Positions 25,960 to 35,432 of a stretch of DNA of 64,000 nucleotides are shown here, piece after piece. How positions within the stretch are numbered: position 1 is the first letter of the stretch; each line of letters opens with the position of its first letter. Below the pieces are notes generated by a model. That model saw only the letters and a program-made list of their open reading frames with translations, searched no databases and had not been told where the DNA came from. Both the position numbers and the translations under genes were made by a program. This DNA is from an uncultured Myxococcales bacterium (GTDB lineage: Bacteria > Myxococcota_A > UBA9042). The DNA lies in assembly GCA_903919145.1 (NCBI GenBank), contig CAIXGW010000074.1, positions 1 to 64,000 of the forward strand, given 5' to 3'.

Positions 25960-28902
25960 ATGGCGACTTGGAAGCGACGCTGGCTGACAGCGGTCGTGGT
26001 GGGCGGACTGGCGATGGCCTGGGCCGGCTGTAGCGACGACGACCAGGTGGTCGGCCTGCTGGCGGGCGGCGTCGACAGCGGCGGGCAAGACGGCTTGGCC
26101 GCTGGCGATAGTGCTGATCCCGATGGCTCCGCGGCCGCCGACGGCAGCCCAGAGCCAGACGGCGCTGGTAGCGACTCTGCCCAAAGCGACGCGCTGCCCG
26201 TCGACGACGGCGCCGACCAAGACGCCGCGGTCGATGGCGCTGGCAGCGATGGCGTCGGCGAACCCGACGGCGATGCGGCAGCGCCAGACGCGCCCGCGCC
26301 GCTGTGCCCAGGGCAGCCCGGCTGCAGCTGCGCCAGCGATGGCGACTGCCCGGCCGACAGCGCCTGCCTGGCTGGACCCAAAGGCAAGCTGTGCGCGCAG
26401 CCGTGCCTTTCTGAGGTCAAGTGCCCCGTGGACACGGCGTGCGCGGTGTGGCCAGCCGGTGACCCCAGCGATCCCGCCGATGACAAGCCGCTGTGCGTGC
26501 CCAAGGGCCCGGCGCCGTGTGACCCGGCCCAAGCGGCCACCGAGGTCTGCGACGGCGTGGACAATGACTGCAACGGCGCCACCGACGACGGCAGCCAGTG
26601 CAGCGACGGCAGCCCCTGCACCGCCGACAGCTGCGAAGCAGGCGCCTGCCTGTTTCTTCCCATTGCCGCAACCTGCACCGATGCCGACCCCTGCACCCAG
26701 CAAGAAGCCTGCAGCGGCGGCAAATGCACCGGTCCGGCCGTAGTCTGCAACGACAACAACCCCTGTACGACCGACAGCTGCGACCCCAAGCTGGGCTGCG
26801 TGGCGGCGGCCAATTCGGCCTCCTGCGACGACGGCAACGCCTGCACCGGGCCTGACGCCTGCAGCGGCGGCAGCTGCGTTGGCCCGCCGGGCCAGTGCCC
26901 GTGCACCAGCGATGCTGAGTGTAAAGGCAAGGATGACAAAGACTTGTGCAATGGTGTGCTGTACTGCGACAAGACCAGTGCCACCCCCAGCTGCAAGATC
27001 AACCCAGCCAGCGTGGTGGTCTGCGACCCCAAGGCCGACAACTTCTGCGCTGTGGCCAAGTGTGAGGCTGCCACCGGCGCCTGCGCCATGTTCGCACAGA
27101 ATCAGGGCAATTCCTGCTCAGACGGCAGCGCCTGTACCCTGCAAGACAGCTGCAGCCAGGGCAAATGCAGTGGGACAGCGCTGTTGTGCGATGACGCCAA
27201 CGCCTGCACCGATGACGCCTGCGACCCCGGCGCCGGCTGCACCCACAAGGCCAATGCCGCGCCTTGCAGCGACGGCGACGCCTGCACCCTTGGCGATGCC
27301 TGCACCGGTGGGGCCTGCAAGGTCACACCCAAGCTGTGCGACGACGGATTTGCCTGCAGCGCCGACAGCTGCGACAAAGCCACCGGTGCCTGCTCCTTTG
27401 CGCTGCCCCAGGACGCCACCTGCGCCGTCCAGCCTGCGCCCTATGTAGATAGCTTTGGCTGCGACGCCACCGCGACTGCCGCGCAGTGGAACCGCTCGGG
27501 CGGCGATCTGCCAGCGGCTGCCGTGCGCTGGGCCTTTGACAGCAGCCCGGTGCTACCCCAGGCCAGCCTCAGCGGCTGCTCGCTCAATGTCAACAACGGC
27601 AAGGACTTGGCCTGCGCACCCGGCCAGAACGCGCTGGAGCTGACCGCGGACTCGCCGTGGGTTGACGTGTCGGCCGTGCCGGTGGGCCAGCCGCTGCTGG
27701 TGCGCTTTGCCTCGACCGGCAGCTGGACTGCGCAGCACAGCGCGGCGATCTGGGCCAGGGTGCCCGGCGGCAGCTGGGTTCAGCAGGGCGCCGTGCCGCC
27801 GTCAGCCGCCAACGCCTGGTCGACCGTGGCGGTGCCCGTCAAGGGCGTGGTGGGGGCCAAGCTGCAGATCCGTCTGCGCCTGACCGGGCCGTGCGCTGCC
27901 GGGCAAACGGGTTGGTTTGTCGACGATTTTTCGGTCTCGGCCGATGCCTGCGCCGCGACACCTGCGCCGTGCAAGGCCAATGAGACCTGCGCAGTGGCGG
28001 CCAACGCGACCGCTGTGTGCACAGCCTGCAAGCCGGGCTTTCAGGTGGTGGCCAATCAGTGCGTCGATGTGGACGAATGCGCTACCGCCGGCAGCTGTGG
28101 CGCCAATGCCAGCTGTACCAACAGCCCCGGCAGTTTTGCCTGTGCGTGCTTGGCCGGCTACAGCGGCGACGGCAAGAATTGCACGGACATCGACGAGTGC
28201 TCGACCGCCAAGGATGACTGCGACAATTCCGCTGTCTGCGTCAACAAGCCCGGCACCTTTCAGTGCGCCTGCCCCAAGGACCAGGTCGGCGACGGCAAGG
28301 CCTGCTTCAAGAAGGGATCCAACGTCAAAGCGCCGGCGGCCAGCTGCCTGGAGATCTTAACCTTGTACCCGGGCTCCGCCGATGGCAGCTATTGGCTCGA
28401 CGTTGACGGGGCCGCGGCTGCCCCCAGCACCTCGTACTACTGCGACATGAAGAGCGGGGGATGGACGCTGCTGATCTTTGACGACTTTGAGGATGGCTCT
28501 ACCAAGGGCTGGTCGGCAGGCAAAGTTCAGGGCTGCGGCAAGTATGGCAAAATGCTTGGCGGCGTCGATGTATTTGGCAAGGGCGCCGCGCCCACCAAGA
28601 CGGTCGCCGCACCGGTCCACACCCAGGCCAAGCTGGCGCTGAAGTACGTCCGCGTCGACAGCTGGGACGGCGAGTCCGCAGTGGTCCAGATCAACGGCAA
28701 CACCGTGTTCACCAAGAAGGGCACGGCTGGGTTCATTGGCAATGAGTGCGGCAAGTGGAACTGGGACGAAGACCACTGGGACGTGGCCTGGACCGGCGTC
28801 CACACGGCAGCCCAGGCGACGGTCACTGTCACCAGCACCTTGGATCAGGGGGCCGACGATGAAGCGTTTGCCTTTGACAACGCGGTGCTGTGGGTCAAGT
28901 AG
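25960..28902 (+). CDS. Large Cys-rich surface lipoprotein with EGF-like and fibrinogen-like modules
   Basis: The 980-residue protein has a lipobox WAG-C (Cys24), an Asp/Gly/Ala-rich linker to about residue 110, and a long Cys-rich region (about 110-490) made of repeated units of the type CNDNNPCTTDSCD and CSGGKCTGP. One MopE-like unit (VCDGVDNDCNGATDDG) lies inside it. A beta domain (about 500-670) is followed by two EGF-like modules with DVDEC and DIDEC signatures (about 705-785). The C-terminal part opens like a fibrinogen C domain (SCLEILTLYPGSADGSYW, YYCDMKSGGWTLL) and ends in a jelly-roll-like fold. GGAGG lies five bases before the ATG at 25960. Surface adhesion or ligand binding is likely but unproven. 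Confidence 0.85.
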   Translation: MATWKRRWLTAVVVGGLAMAWAGCSDDDQVVGLLAGGVDSGGQDGLAAGDSADPDGSAAADGSPEPDGAGSDSAQSDALPVDDGADQDAAVDGAGSDGVGEPDGDAAAPDAPAPLCPGQPGCSCASDGDCPADSACLAGPKGKLCAQPCLSEVKCPVDTACAVWPAGDPSDPADDKPLCVPKGPAPCDPAQAATEVCDGVDNDCNGATDDGSQCSDGSPCTADSCEAGACLFLPIAATCTDADPCTQQEACSGGKCTGPAVVCNDNNPCTTDSCDPKLGCVAAANSASCDDGNACTGPDACSGGSCVGPPGQCPCTSDAECKGKDDKDLCNGVLYCDKTSATPSCKINPASVVVCDPKADNFCAVAKCEAATGACAMFAQNQGNSCSDGSACTLQDSCSQGKCSGTALLCDDANACTDDACDPGAGCTHKANAAPCSDGDACTLGDACTGGACKVTPKLCDDGFACSADSCDKATGACSFALPQDATCAVQPAPYVDSFGCDATATAAQWNRSGGDLPAAAVRWAFDSSPVLPQASLSGCSLNVNNGKDLACAPGQNALELTADSPWVDVSAVPVGQPLLVRFASTGSWTAQHSAAIWARVPGGSWVQQGAVPPSAANAWSTVAVPVKGVVGAKLQIRLRLTGPCAAGQTGWFVDDFSVSADACAATPAPCKANETCAVAANATAVCTACKPGFQVVANQCVDVDECATAGSCGANASCTNSPGSFACACLAGYSGDGKNCTDIDECSTAKDDCDNSAVCVNKPGTFQCACPKDQVGDGKACFKKGSNVKAPAASCLEILTLYPGSADGSYWLDVDGAAAAPSTSYYCDMKSGGWTLLIFDDFEDGSTKGWSAGKVQGCGKYGKMLGGVDVFGKGAAPTKTVAAPVHTQAKLALKYVRVDSWDGESAVVQINGNTVFTKKGTAGFIGNECGKWNWDEDHWDVAWTGVHTAAQATVTVTSTLDQGADDEAFAFDNAVLWVK

Positions 28903-29158
28903 CCGGTCGAGCAGGTTCTAGTCAGCGGCCATTGAAGCGATCGGCGTGCTGCTGCGTCCAAGGAGGGCCGCGCCGGTGATCTGAAGAATGGCCTTGGATT
29001 GCCCGGCGTGGTACATGGTGGCAGTCGGGTCGTTGTCAGTGAGAGAGGCGCAGGCGATAGGGAAGGCCGATGGGTTCGCAACGGCGGCCCCGACCCCCAC
29101 GCGGCTGCTGACATTTCGGGTCACATTGCGGCGCAACACGCCGAACCAGGAGCATTGC

Positions 29159-29890
29159 ATGAAGCGTTTTCTGAAGAACCGTATGCTGTTTGCCGCCACG
29201 CTGGCTGCGCTGGCCCTGCCGGCGGTGCTGCCTTCCGTGGCCATGGCCGGCGCCCCCGCCGCCAAGAAGGGCGATGAGAAGGCCGCGCCTGCCGCCGCCC
29301 CCGCGGCCGCTCCGGCTGCTGCTCCGGCTGCAGCCGCCCTGCCCAAGCTGCAAGGTGGCGAGGCTGCCTGGGCTGGCATTGCCTCGGTGGCCGCCAAAGA
29401 GTCCAACGGTAAGGTCCAGGAAGTCAAGAAGAAGCGCGGCGATACGCCGACCGTGGCGCCCTCTCGCGATGCGGTGGTGGCGTGGTTTACCCAGCTCAAC
29501 ATCAAGCACGTGGCCGACGAGTCGGGCCGGCTGATCATCCCGTTCCGCGACGAGGCGACCGGCATCAACTTCAACATCTTGCTGCTGTTTCAGCAGAAGG
29601 CCAGCGGCAACACCTGGGCTGTTCGCGCCGTGATTCCATTGGCGATCCCGCTGCCGTCTGGCGACACCGGTCTGGCGCGCGCTCTGATCCTGGCCAACAA
29701 CTGGAACAATGGGCACTTTCTCAACAAGATCAGCCTGATGCAGCCCGGAGACAAGCCGTTCTTCCTGCTCGACTCGACGCTGGTGTGCGAAGGCGGCCTG
29801 AATCAGGCTGATTTCTTCAATAACTTCTTGGTGTTGGTCGTCCAGGACGGCCTGGGCTTTGCCAAGAAGGGCCTGGAAGATCTGAAGTAA
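29159..29890 (+). CDS. Exported YbjN-like protein
   Basis: The 243-residue product has a signal peptide ending near AMAGA (about residue 31), an Ala/Pro-rich linker and a YbjN-like alpha/beta domain from about residue 95. That domain includes VAWFTQLNIKHVADESGR, LIIPFRDE and ALILANNWNNGHF. YbjN proteins have a type III secretion chaperone-like fold and bind other proteins; their exact role is unclear. The exported location is unusual for the fold. AGGAG lies six bases before the ATG at 29159. A reading 57 codons longer exists but lacks a ribosome site and would bury the signal peptide. A strong terminator-like hairpin follows the stop. Confidence 0.78.
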   Translation: MKRFLKNRMLFAATLAALALPAVLPSVAMAGAPAAKKGDEKAAPAAAPAAAPAAAPAAAALPKLQGGEAAWAGIASVAAKESNGKVQEVKKKRGDTPTVAPSRDAVVAWFTQLNIKHVADESGRLIIPFRDEATGINFNILLLFQQKASGNTWAVRAVIPLAIPLPSGDTGLARALILANNWNNGHFLNKISLMQPGDKPFFLLDSTLVCEGGLNQADFFNNFLVLVVQDGLGFAKKGLEDLK

Positions 29891-29920
29891 TCGCTGGCTC
29901 GCCTCTGGGAGACAGGATGG

Positions 29921-29970
29921 CCAAAGGCGGGGCGTGGATCTCTGGATCTGCGCCCCGTCGGCGTTTTTGG
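29921..29970. terminator. Terminator between convergent genes
   Basis: CGGGGCG (29928-29934) pairs with CGCCCCG (29951-29957) around a 16-base loop, and a run of five T follows at 29964-29968. The outer CCAAA (29921-29925) can also pair with TTTGG (29966-29970). It lies 30 bp after the YbjN-like stop and 50 bp before the stop of the opposing sulfatase gene. Confidence 0.6.
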
Positions 29971-30021
29971 CCCGCTTTGGGTCTGGCCCTGAGCGGGCTG
30001 AGGCGGCGCCCCCGGCAGCGG

Positions 30022-32121
30022 CTACTCTGGCTGCTTGGCCACGGTCTCGGTGCGCGCGCCCGGATGCTGATGGCCCTGAAAGGCCGTTCCGAGCTTGTTG
30101 GCGGCGCTGTAGGCGGGCAGCAGTCGGCGCTGGCGCTCGCGGTAGACCTTGAGAATGGCTAGGTCTTTGGCGTAGGGCCCACAGGACAGCCGGCTGCGCT
30201 CTTTGGGATCGCGGGCCAGGTCAAAAGCCCAGCATTTCTGCTCACCTAGAGCCAGTTGTACCTTCAGGCCGTCCTGGCGCAGGGCCGACACCGTGTTCTC
30301 ATTACCCCACAGGAACTGATACTTGCGGCGGTTGGCGGTCTGGAAGAGCGACTCGCCCTGCAACAGCTCGTCATTGTAGGGAATGGCCATGGCGTCCAGC
30401 ACGGTCGGCAGCAAGTCAATGTGGCTGGTCGGGCGGTCGATGGTCTTGGGCGGAAACAGCGCTGGCTGAACCAACAGCCCGGCGGCGCTGTAGTTTTCTT
30501 CATAGCTGGCGCGGCTGTGGGCAAAGTTGTGCTCGTGCTGGCCAAACGCCTCGCCGTGGTCGCTGGCCAGCACCAGGATGGTCGAGTCCAGCAGACCGTC
30601 ATCCTCTAATTGCTTGACGATCCTTTGAATTTGCGTGTCGAGCAGGTACATGCCGTTCAGGTAGCGATCCACCCCGCGACCGCCGGTGAAGCGCCGGAAT
30701 TTGGGGCCGTAGTCCAGGTACTCCCAGTGGGGCGAAAACGAATAGTAGACCGCAGCAAAAGGCGGCTTGGCTTTCTTGAGGCGCTGCAGAAAGTAAGAGA
30801 CGACCTCAATTTCGTTGCGGACGGCGTTTTCTGAAGCCATGGCGGGCAGCTGCTTGAGCTCGTCATAGCCGTACATTTCGCGCAGGCCGCCGTGGTTGAG
30901 GAAGTGGCGCGGAAAGAAGAAGGAAAGCTTGCCGGGTGTCACCAGGAACCGCTCATAGCGCTCTCCCAAGAAGGTGAACAGGGTCGGCAGGTGCACTTCT
31001 TTCTGCACGCTGAACATCTTGGTCGACGGTGACGGGTAAAGCCCTGACATTTGAGCAAAGATGCTAGTAGCCGAAGAGTTGGACGGCGAGCGGTGCTGGG
31101 CCAGCCACCAGCCGCGCTTGGCAAGGTCGTCGACCAGAAACGGCATGGGCTGCAGCCCCTTGGGGGTGTCGCCCTGCAGGTAACGGCGGCCGGTGGACTC
31201 CATGACAATCCACACGATGTTCCACGGCTTGCTGGCCTTGGGCGGCAGCTGCTTGGCCACCGCTGGCTCGGCCACAAACTCCTTGGCGGTCAGTCGCAGG
31301 CCCTCGGAACCGCCGCCCAGCGGCCCAGCGCCGGTTTCCTGAGCGTCTTCGCTGATCTCACTGGCATCGGCAGCCATGGCCAAGCCAGCGCCAGCGCTGT
31401 GACGGGGAGCGCGCGGCTGGTCTGCCTGTGGGTCTGGCAGATCCTCGTCTTCGACATCGGTGAAGTGCTGGGCAAAGTCCATGGCCGTAAACACAAAGGG
31501 CGCTGCGTTGACTTCCGCAGGCAGCCGCGGCGGTGCCGCCTGGCCAAGCTGCAATGCCGCGGTCGCCAGCAGGCCAGCGCCAGACACCCCCACCGGCCAG
31601 GCTGCCCTTGGCCAGCGGCGCAGGCCCAGCAGCGCGACCAGCACCGTCAGCGCCGGCAAGGCCACGCCCACGGCGTCGCCCCACGCGGCTTGGGTCAGAA
31701 CGCCGCGCATTTCTCCAGCATCCATTGTTTCCTTGAGCAGGCCCCAGGTCAGGCCAGAGTGCAGAGCGGCAATCGTGCGAAGGTGGGTCTGGCAGGCGCC
31801 GCCGATCGCCAGCAACAGCGGAAAGGCCAGCAGCAGGCCGGCGGCGCGCCGCAGCCCGGCGTGGCGGATCACCCGGGCGCCCAGCTGGCCGACCAGCAAG
31901 GCCAGCAGGGCCACGGCCAGCGCCAGGGCGGCGTCTTGCCAGGCAAGCCCCAGAGCCAGCCGCCAGGTGGGTCCTTCGCCTTCGGCCGCCTCGGTGGGCA
32001 CGGCCAAGGCCAGGCGCACGCGGTGAACCGACGCAAAAAGTACAAGACCTGCCAAGAGGTTGGCAGGCAGGCTAGAGGCAGCGCGCTTGGTGGGGGCGGC
32101 GGCCGCCGCAGCTTTGGCCAT
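30022..32121 (-). CDS. Membrane-anchored sulfatase-family protein, lipoteichoic-acid-synthase-like
   Basis: The 699-residue protein has about five transmembrane helices in its first 195 residues, an acidic linker, and a large sulfatase-fold domain outside the membrane (about 300-620). The nucleophile Thr is in VWIVMESTGRRYL. Metal ligands fit ASDHGEAFGQHEHNF. The layout is that of LtaS/OpgB-like phosphoglycerol transferases, which transfer phosphoglycerol to surface polymers; in a Gram-negative cell the target could be periplasmic glucans or an O-antigen. The ATG at 32119-32121 has no good ribosome site. It is divergent from another alkaline-phosphatase-superfamily gene, and the shared 141-bp region carries direct repeats. 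Confidence 0.82.
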   Translation of the reverse strand: MAKAAAAAAPTKRAASSLPANLLAGLVLFASVHRVRLALAVPTEAAEGEGPTWRLALGLAWQDAALALAVALLALLVGQLGARVIRHAGLRRAAGLLLAFPLLLAIGGACQTHLRTIAALHSGLTWGLLKETMDAGEMRGVLTQAAWGDAVGVALPALTVLVALLGLRRWPRAAWPVGVSGAGLLATAALQLGQAAPPRLPAEVNAAPFVFTAMDFAQHFTDVEDEDLPDPQADQPRAPRHSAGAGLAMAADASEISEDAQETGAGPLGGGSEGLRLTAKEFVAEPAVAKQLPPKASKPWNIVWIVMESTGRRYLQGDTPKGLQPMPFLVDDLAKRGWWLAQHRSPSNSSATSIFAQMSGLYPSPSTKMFSVQKEVHLPTLFTFLGERYERFLVTPGKLSFFFPRHFLNHGGLREMYGYDELKQLPAMASENAVRNEIEVVSYFLQRLKKAKPPFAAVYYSFSPHWEYLDYGPKFRRFTGGRGVDRYLNGMYLLDTQIQRIVKQLEDDGLLDSTILVLASDHGEAFGQHEHNFAHSRASYEENYSAAGLLVQPALFPPKTIDRPTSHIDLLPTVLDAMAIPYNDELLQGESLFQTANRRKYQFLWGNENTVSALRQDGLKVQLALGEQKCWAFDLARDPKERSRLSCGPYAKDLAILKVYRERQRRLLPAYSAANKLGTAFQGHQHPGARTETVAKQPE

Positions 32122-32176
32122 GGTTCAGAGAGGAAGTCCGCTTCCGGCGGGCAATTGTAGCCATGACTGGGGCGAT

Positions 32177-32222
32177 CTGTCACGATCAAACGCCGATCGC
32201 CTGTGACGATTGCCTGTGACGA
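32177..32222. promoter_or_regulatory. Candidate operator: repeated CTGTSACGA sites
   Basis: The motif CTGT(G/C)ACGA occurs at 32177, 32201 and 32214. The last two are part of an exact 11-bp direct repeat GCCTGTGACGA (32199-32209 and 32212-32222) with a 13-bp period. The cluster lies between two divergent genes, so one regulator could control both. Confidence 0.4.
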
Positions 32223-32262
32223 CTGCCCGTGCCGCCTGCCGATGCCGATGGCCAGAGAGACC

Positions 32263-33702
32263 ATGCTGCCCCAAGCCGCCCTATTGACCCAGCAGCTCCG
32301 CTCGATCGCTCGCTGGTGGTGGGCCGGCCTGCTGGCCCTGCTGGTGGGCGCAGGACCTGCCTTGGCTGCGGCCCCGGCGGCACCGACCCGGGTCCTGGTT
32401 GTCAGCATCGACGGCTTGGCCTGGGATCAGCTGCAGGCCCAGTGGTCGCGGCTGCCCAACCTGCACAAGCTCGCCCAGCAAGGGGTTTTTGGGCCGCTGC
32501 AGACGGTGTTTCCATCGATGACCTGGGCTGCGCATTCGTCTTTGGCGACGGGCATGAATCCGGGGCGGCACGGTGTGCTGGGCAATCGCTTTGTCGACCG
32601 CGCTCGCGATGATCTGGTCGAGAGCTGGCAGCGGCCGCGCAGCCTGAATCGGGCCGAGGCGCTGTGGGACGTGGCCAAGAAGGCGGGCTGGTCGACGGCG
32701 GCACTGCTGTGGCCGCAAACTTCGCAGGCGGCCAACCTCGACTGGAACGTGCCCGAAGTGTACGGCCAGCGCAGCTTTGAGAGCGGGTCGGCGCGCGGCA
32801 CCCTGCAAACCCTTGAAGCGACAGCCGGCTTGCCGCAGGGGCAGCTGGGGCGGTTTGGCGGCGAAGAGATGTTCCTGCTCGACTCCTGGAGCCGCGATGC
32901 CGCCGTAGGGCTGATTGAGACCCGGCAACCGCGCTTGCTGATGGCCCACTTCCTCTCTGTGGACACACTGGGCCACAGCTACGGTCCCGGCTCGGTGGCC
33001 TACCGCTGGGGCCTGGAGCTGGCCGACCGCTACTTGGGAGATCTGCTGGCCGCCTACCAGCGCACCGGTCAGGCCCAAGGGCTGGTGGTCTGCGTGGTTT
33101 CCGATCACGGTTTTCTGGAGCTGACCCGCAGCCTGAGCCCGGCGGCGTTGCTCAAAGCCGCGCCGCTGGCAGCCAAGGAACGCAAGCTGCTGCGCTGGGC
33201 GATCAACGGCCAGGCCCTGTACCTGTACGGCAAGGGGCGCGGTCACGGCGGCGAGCCTTGGCTGCCGGTCAAGGGCAAGCCCAGCGCGGTGCAGAAAGCG
33301 CTGGCCAAGATGCTTGACTGGCTGCCCACCGTGCCCGAGGTCGAGAAGGTGGTCCTGCCGGCGGACTTTCCCCAGCTGGGGCTGGGGGATGCGGCAGCGG
33401 ATCCCAACCTTCCGGACTTGATCGCGCTGCTGGCCCCCGATGTGCTGGCGCGCTTTGGCGGCGGCGAGCTGCGCGGCAAGGTCCGGGCCGGCGGACACGG
33501 CTACCTGCCGACGTTTCCGCCGCTCTTTGGCGGTTTTATCTTGAGTGGTCATGGGGTTGTCAAGAAGGGGCTGGTCGCCGGGATGCGCGCGATCGACGTG
33601 GCCCCAACCCTGGCGGCGCTGGCCGGCTGGACGTGGAGCGTCGAACCCGACGGTGCGGTGCGACCTGAGGCCTTGGCCGTGGCGCCGGCGGCGGCGAAGT
33701 GA
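32263..33702 (+). CDS. Exported type I phosphodiesterase/nucleotide pyrophosphatase-like protein
   Basis: This 479-residue protein of the alkaline phosphatase superfamily has a signal peptide ending near ALAAAP (about residue 37). The first metal Asp is in VVSIDGLAWD. The nucleophile Thr is in FPSMTWAAHSSLATG, and further ligands lie in VDTLGHSYG, VSDHGF and SGHG. Such enzymes hydrolyse phosphodiester bonds of nucleotides or lipids outside the cytoplasm. The start at 32263 is uncertain: it has an AGAGAG box close by and puts the signal peptide near the N-terminus, but ATGs at 32242 and 32248 are in frame. It is divergent from the sulfatase-family gene. Confidence 0.82.
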   Translation: MLPQAALLTQQLRSIARWWWAGLLALLVGAGPALAAAPAAPTRVLVVSIDGLAWDQLQAQWSRLPNLHKLAQQGVFGPLQTVFPSMTWAAHSSLATGMNPGRHGVLGNRFVDRARDDLVESWQRPRSLNRAEALWDVAKKAGWSTAALLWPQTSQAANLDWNVPEVYGQRSFESGSARGTLQTLEATAGLPQGQLGRFGGEEMFLLDSWSRDAAVGLIETRQPRLLMAHFLSVDTLGHSYGPGSVAYRWGLELADRYLGDLLAAYQRTGQAQGLVVCVVSDHGFLELTRSLSPAALLKAAPLAAKERKLLRWAINGQALYLYGKGRGHGGEPWLPVKGKPSAVQKALAKMLDWLPTVPEVEKVVLPADFPQLGLGDAAADPNLPDLIALLAPDVLARFGGGELRGKVRAGGHGYLPTFPPLFGGFILSGHGVVKKGLVAGMRAIDVAPTLAALAGWTWSVEPDGAVRPEALAVAPAAAK

Positions 33703-34139
33703 CGGCGGCGTGACCAGACCCGCCGCAAGCAGCTGCTGCGGGGGCTTGCAATCGGCAGAGAGAAGCGCATTCTGAGCATGGCTATGGAGTCGCGGGCGAT
33801 GCCCGGGGACCGTAATGATTGACAATAGGGAGTTGGGTTCGACCCGCGGAAGCTCAAGCCACCCGCAGGTCAGGTTGATTGCCAAGGTTGCGCAAGCGCC
33901 TTGTGAGCGAAGTCTGATCCGCGCTGTCAGTGGAAGAGCAGAACCGGGCACCGACTCCCACCTGGACCAGTGGTCCAGGGTCACCCCCGCGATTTCCTAG
34001 CCCTAGTTGTTCAGGGCGCGCCCGCCCACCCCGCTTGGCAGACTGCAAAGTTGCCGGGCCGAGTGAGGCGGGCGCGGTCGTTTTGCCGGCGGTGGTTGGG
34101 GCAACCTGGTCAGCGCCGCGCCGGGAGAGGGCTCAGCCA
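33703..34139. other. 437-bp intergenic region
   Basis: This stretch between the phosphodiesterase gene and sohB has no frame with a ribosome site or domain-like sequence. It holds a weak hairpin close to the upstream stop (GCAAGC with GCTTGC) and a 17-bp palindrome at 33962-33978. The T-loop-like string at about 33834-33845 does not fold into a tRNA. It is long enough to hide a small RNA, but I see no specific support for one. Confidence 0.5.
33962..33978. repeat. 17-bp palindrome upstream of sohB
   Basis: CTGGACC and GGTCCAG are exact complements separated by AGT. The site is about 160 bp before the sohB start. It has the size of a dimeric repressor site, but only one copy is seen. Confidence 0.4.
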
Positions 34140-35210
34140 ATGGAATTTGTTTGGCAGTATGGGTTGTTCTTTGCCAAGACCGCCACGGTGCTGGCGGCGG
34201 TGCTGGTGGTGATGGCGCGCATCGCCAGCTTGGTGATGCAGCGGCGCGGCGGCGAGCGGGCGCAGCTGCAGGTGGTCAGGCTCAACCGCCAATACCAGCG
34301 GCTGGTGCGCACGCTGCAGCGCCAGCTGCTGTCCGACAAGCAGCTGCAGGCCCTTCACAAGGCCGATGCTGCTGCCGAAAAGGCGCGGCGCAAGGAGCCG
34401 GCCAAGGACCCGACCAAGAAAGGAGAGCCGGCGCGGCACCGCGTTTTTGTCTTGGACTTCAAGGGGGATATGCGGGCCTCGCAGACGGCTGCCCTGCGCA
34501 TGGAGGTCTCGGCCGTGCTGGGGGCCGCCCATCCGGGCGACGCCGTGCTGTTGCGCCTAGAGAGTCCGGGCGGCGTGGTCCACGGCTACGGCTTTGCGGC
34601 GGCGCAGGTGGAGCGGCTGCGCGATGCCGGTCTGCAGGTGACCGCGGCGGTGGACCAGGTGGCTGCCAGCGGCGGCTACATGATGGCGGCAGTGGCGCAT
34701 CACATCATCGCGGCGCCGTTTGCCGTGGTCGGCTCGATTGGGGTAGTGGCGCAGATTCCTAACTTCTACAAATGGTTGCAGCGAAGAGAAGTGGACGTGG
34801 AGCTGGTCACGGCCGGCCGCCACAAGCGCACGCTGACCCTATTTGGAGAGAACACCCCGGAAGGGCGCGCGCAGATGCAGCAAGAGCTGCAAGAAGTGCA
34901 TGAGCTGTTTCAGGCCGTGGTCACCAAGCACCGGCCCAAGCTTGATATGGCCGAAGTCGCCAGCGGCCGCGCCTGGTATGGGGCCAGCGCGCTGAAGCTG
35001 GGGTTGGTCGATGCCTTGGAGACCAGCGATGCGTGGCTCGCGCGCGCCATGGCCGACAGCGATGTCTACGCCCTGCGCTGGCACCACGACCACGGCCTTG
35101 GCTCGCGGCTGTCTGGCTGGGTGGCACGCACGGCGGCCCGCGCTGTAGAGTTGGGAGTGGAGAAGGCTTGGCGCCGCACCGCAGCGACGCAATTGCCAGA
35201 GCACCGCTGA
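34140..35210 (+). CDS. sohB: SohB-like S49 family protease
   Basis: The 356-residue product resembles SohB, a signal-peptide-peptidase-like serine protease of family S49 (E. coli SohB is of similar length). An N-terminal helix at about residues 5-30 anchors it in the membrane, and a coiled basic linker follows. The catalytic Ser is in DQVAASGGYMMA, and the Lys lies in the TAGRHKRTLT segment, giving the Ser-Lys dyad of the family. LESPGGVVHGYG and VGSIGVVAQIPNF are further marks. The start at 34140 has GGGAGAGGG upstream and matches the family length; an upstream ATG would add 70 low-complexity residues. It probably acts in the periplasm on membrane or secreted proteins. Confidence 0.88.
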   Translation: MEFVWQYGLFFAKTATVLAAVLVVMARIASLVMQRRGGERAQLQVVRLNRQYQRLVRTLQRQLLSDKQLQALHKADAAAEKARRKEPAKDPTKKGEPARHRVFVLDFKGDMRASQTAALRMEVSAVLGAAHPGDAVLLRLESPGGVVHGYGFAAAQVERLRDAGLQVTAAVDQVAASGGYMMAAVAHHIIAAPFAVVGSIGVVAQIPNFYKWLQRREVDVELVTAGRHKRTLTLFGENTPEGRAQMQQELQEVHELFQAVVTKHRPKLDMAEVASGRAWYGASALKLGLVDALETSDAWLARAMADSDVYALRWHHDHGLGSRLSGWVARTAARAVELGVEKAWRRTAATQLPEHR

Positions 35211-35432
35211 GACCAGTCGCGCGGGCGGAGCACAGCAGACCTCCACGCTGGTCTGAATTCTTGGGTTGCGCTGGCGCAGACGCCGTGGGATAAAGAAAGA
35301 TCGTCCCATCGGTCGCAACAGCGGCAGTTTCAAAGGCAGCGCAGAGACCTCTTGGCCTCCGCCACAATGGCGCGGACTGAGTACCGGTAGGCGCGCCGCG
35401 GGCAAGAGACAACTGAAGGGTTGGAGGGTGTT

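Noticed and set aside
28918-29150. Minus-strand frame ending at 28918 upstream of the YbjN-like gene
   Set aside because: The final 80 residues look somewhat protein-like, but there is no ribosome site and the frame continues into the antisense of a good gene.
33834-33845. T-loop-like string GGGTTCGACCC suggesting a tRNA
   Set aside because: The flanking bases do not form a T-stem or acceptor stem, and no anticodon arm lies upstream.
32281-33984. 567-codon minus-strand frame opposite the phosphodiesterase gene
   Set aside because: It is antisense to clear catalytic motifs and has the Arg/Gln/His-rich look of a shadow frame.
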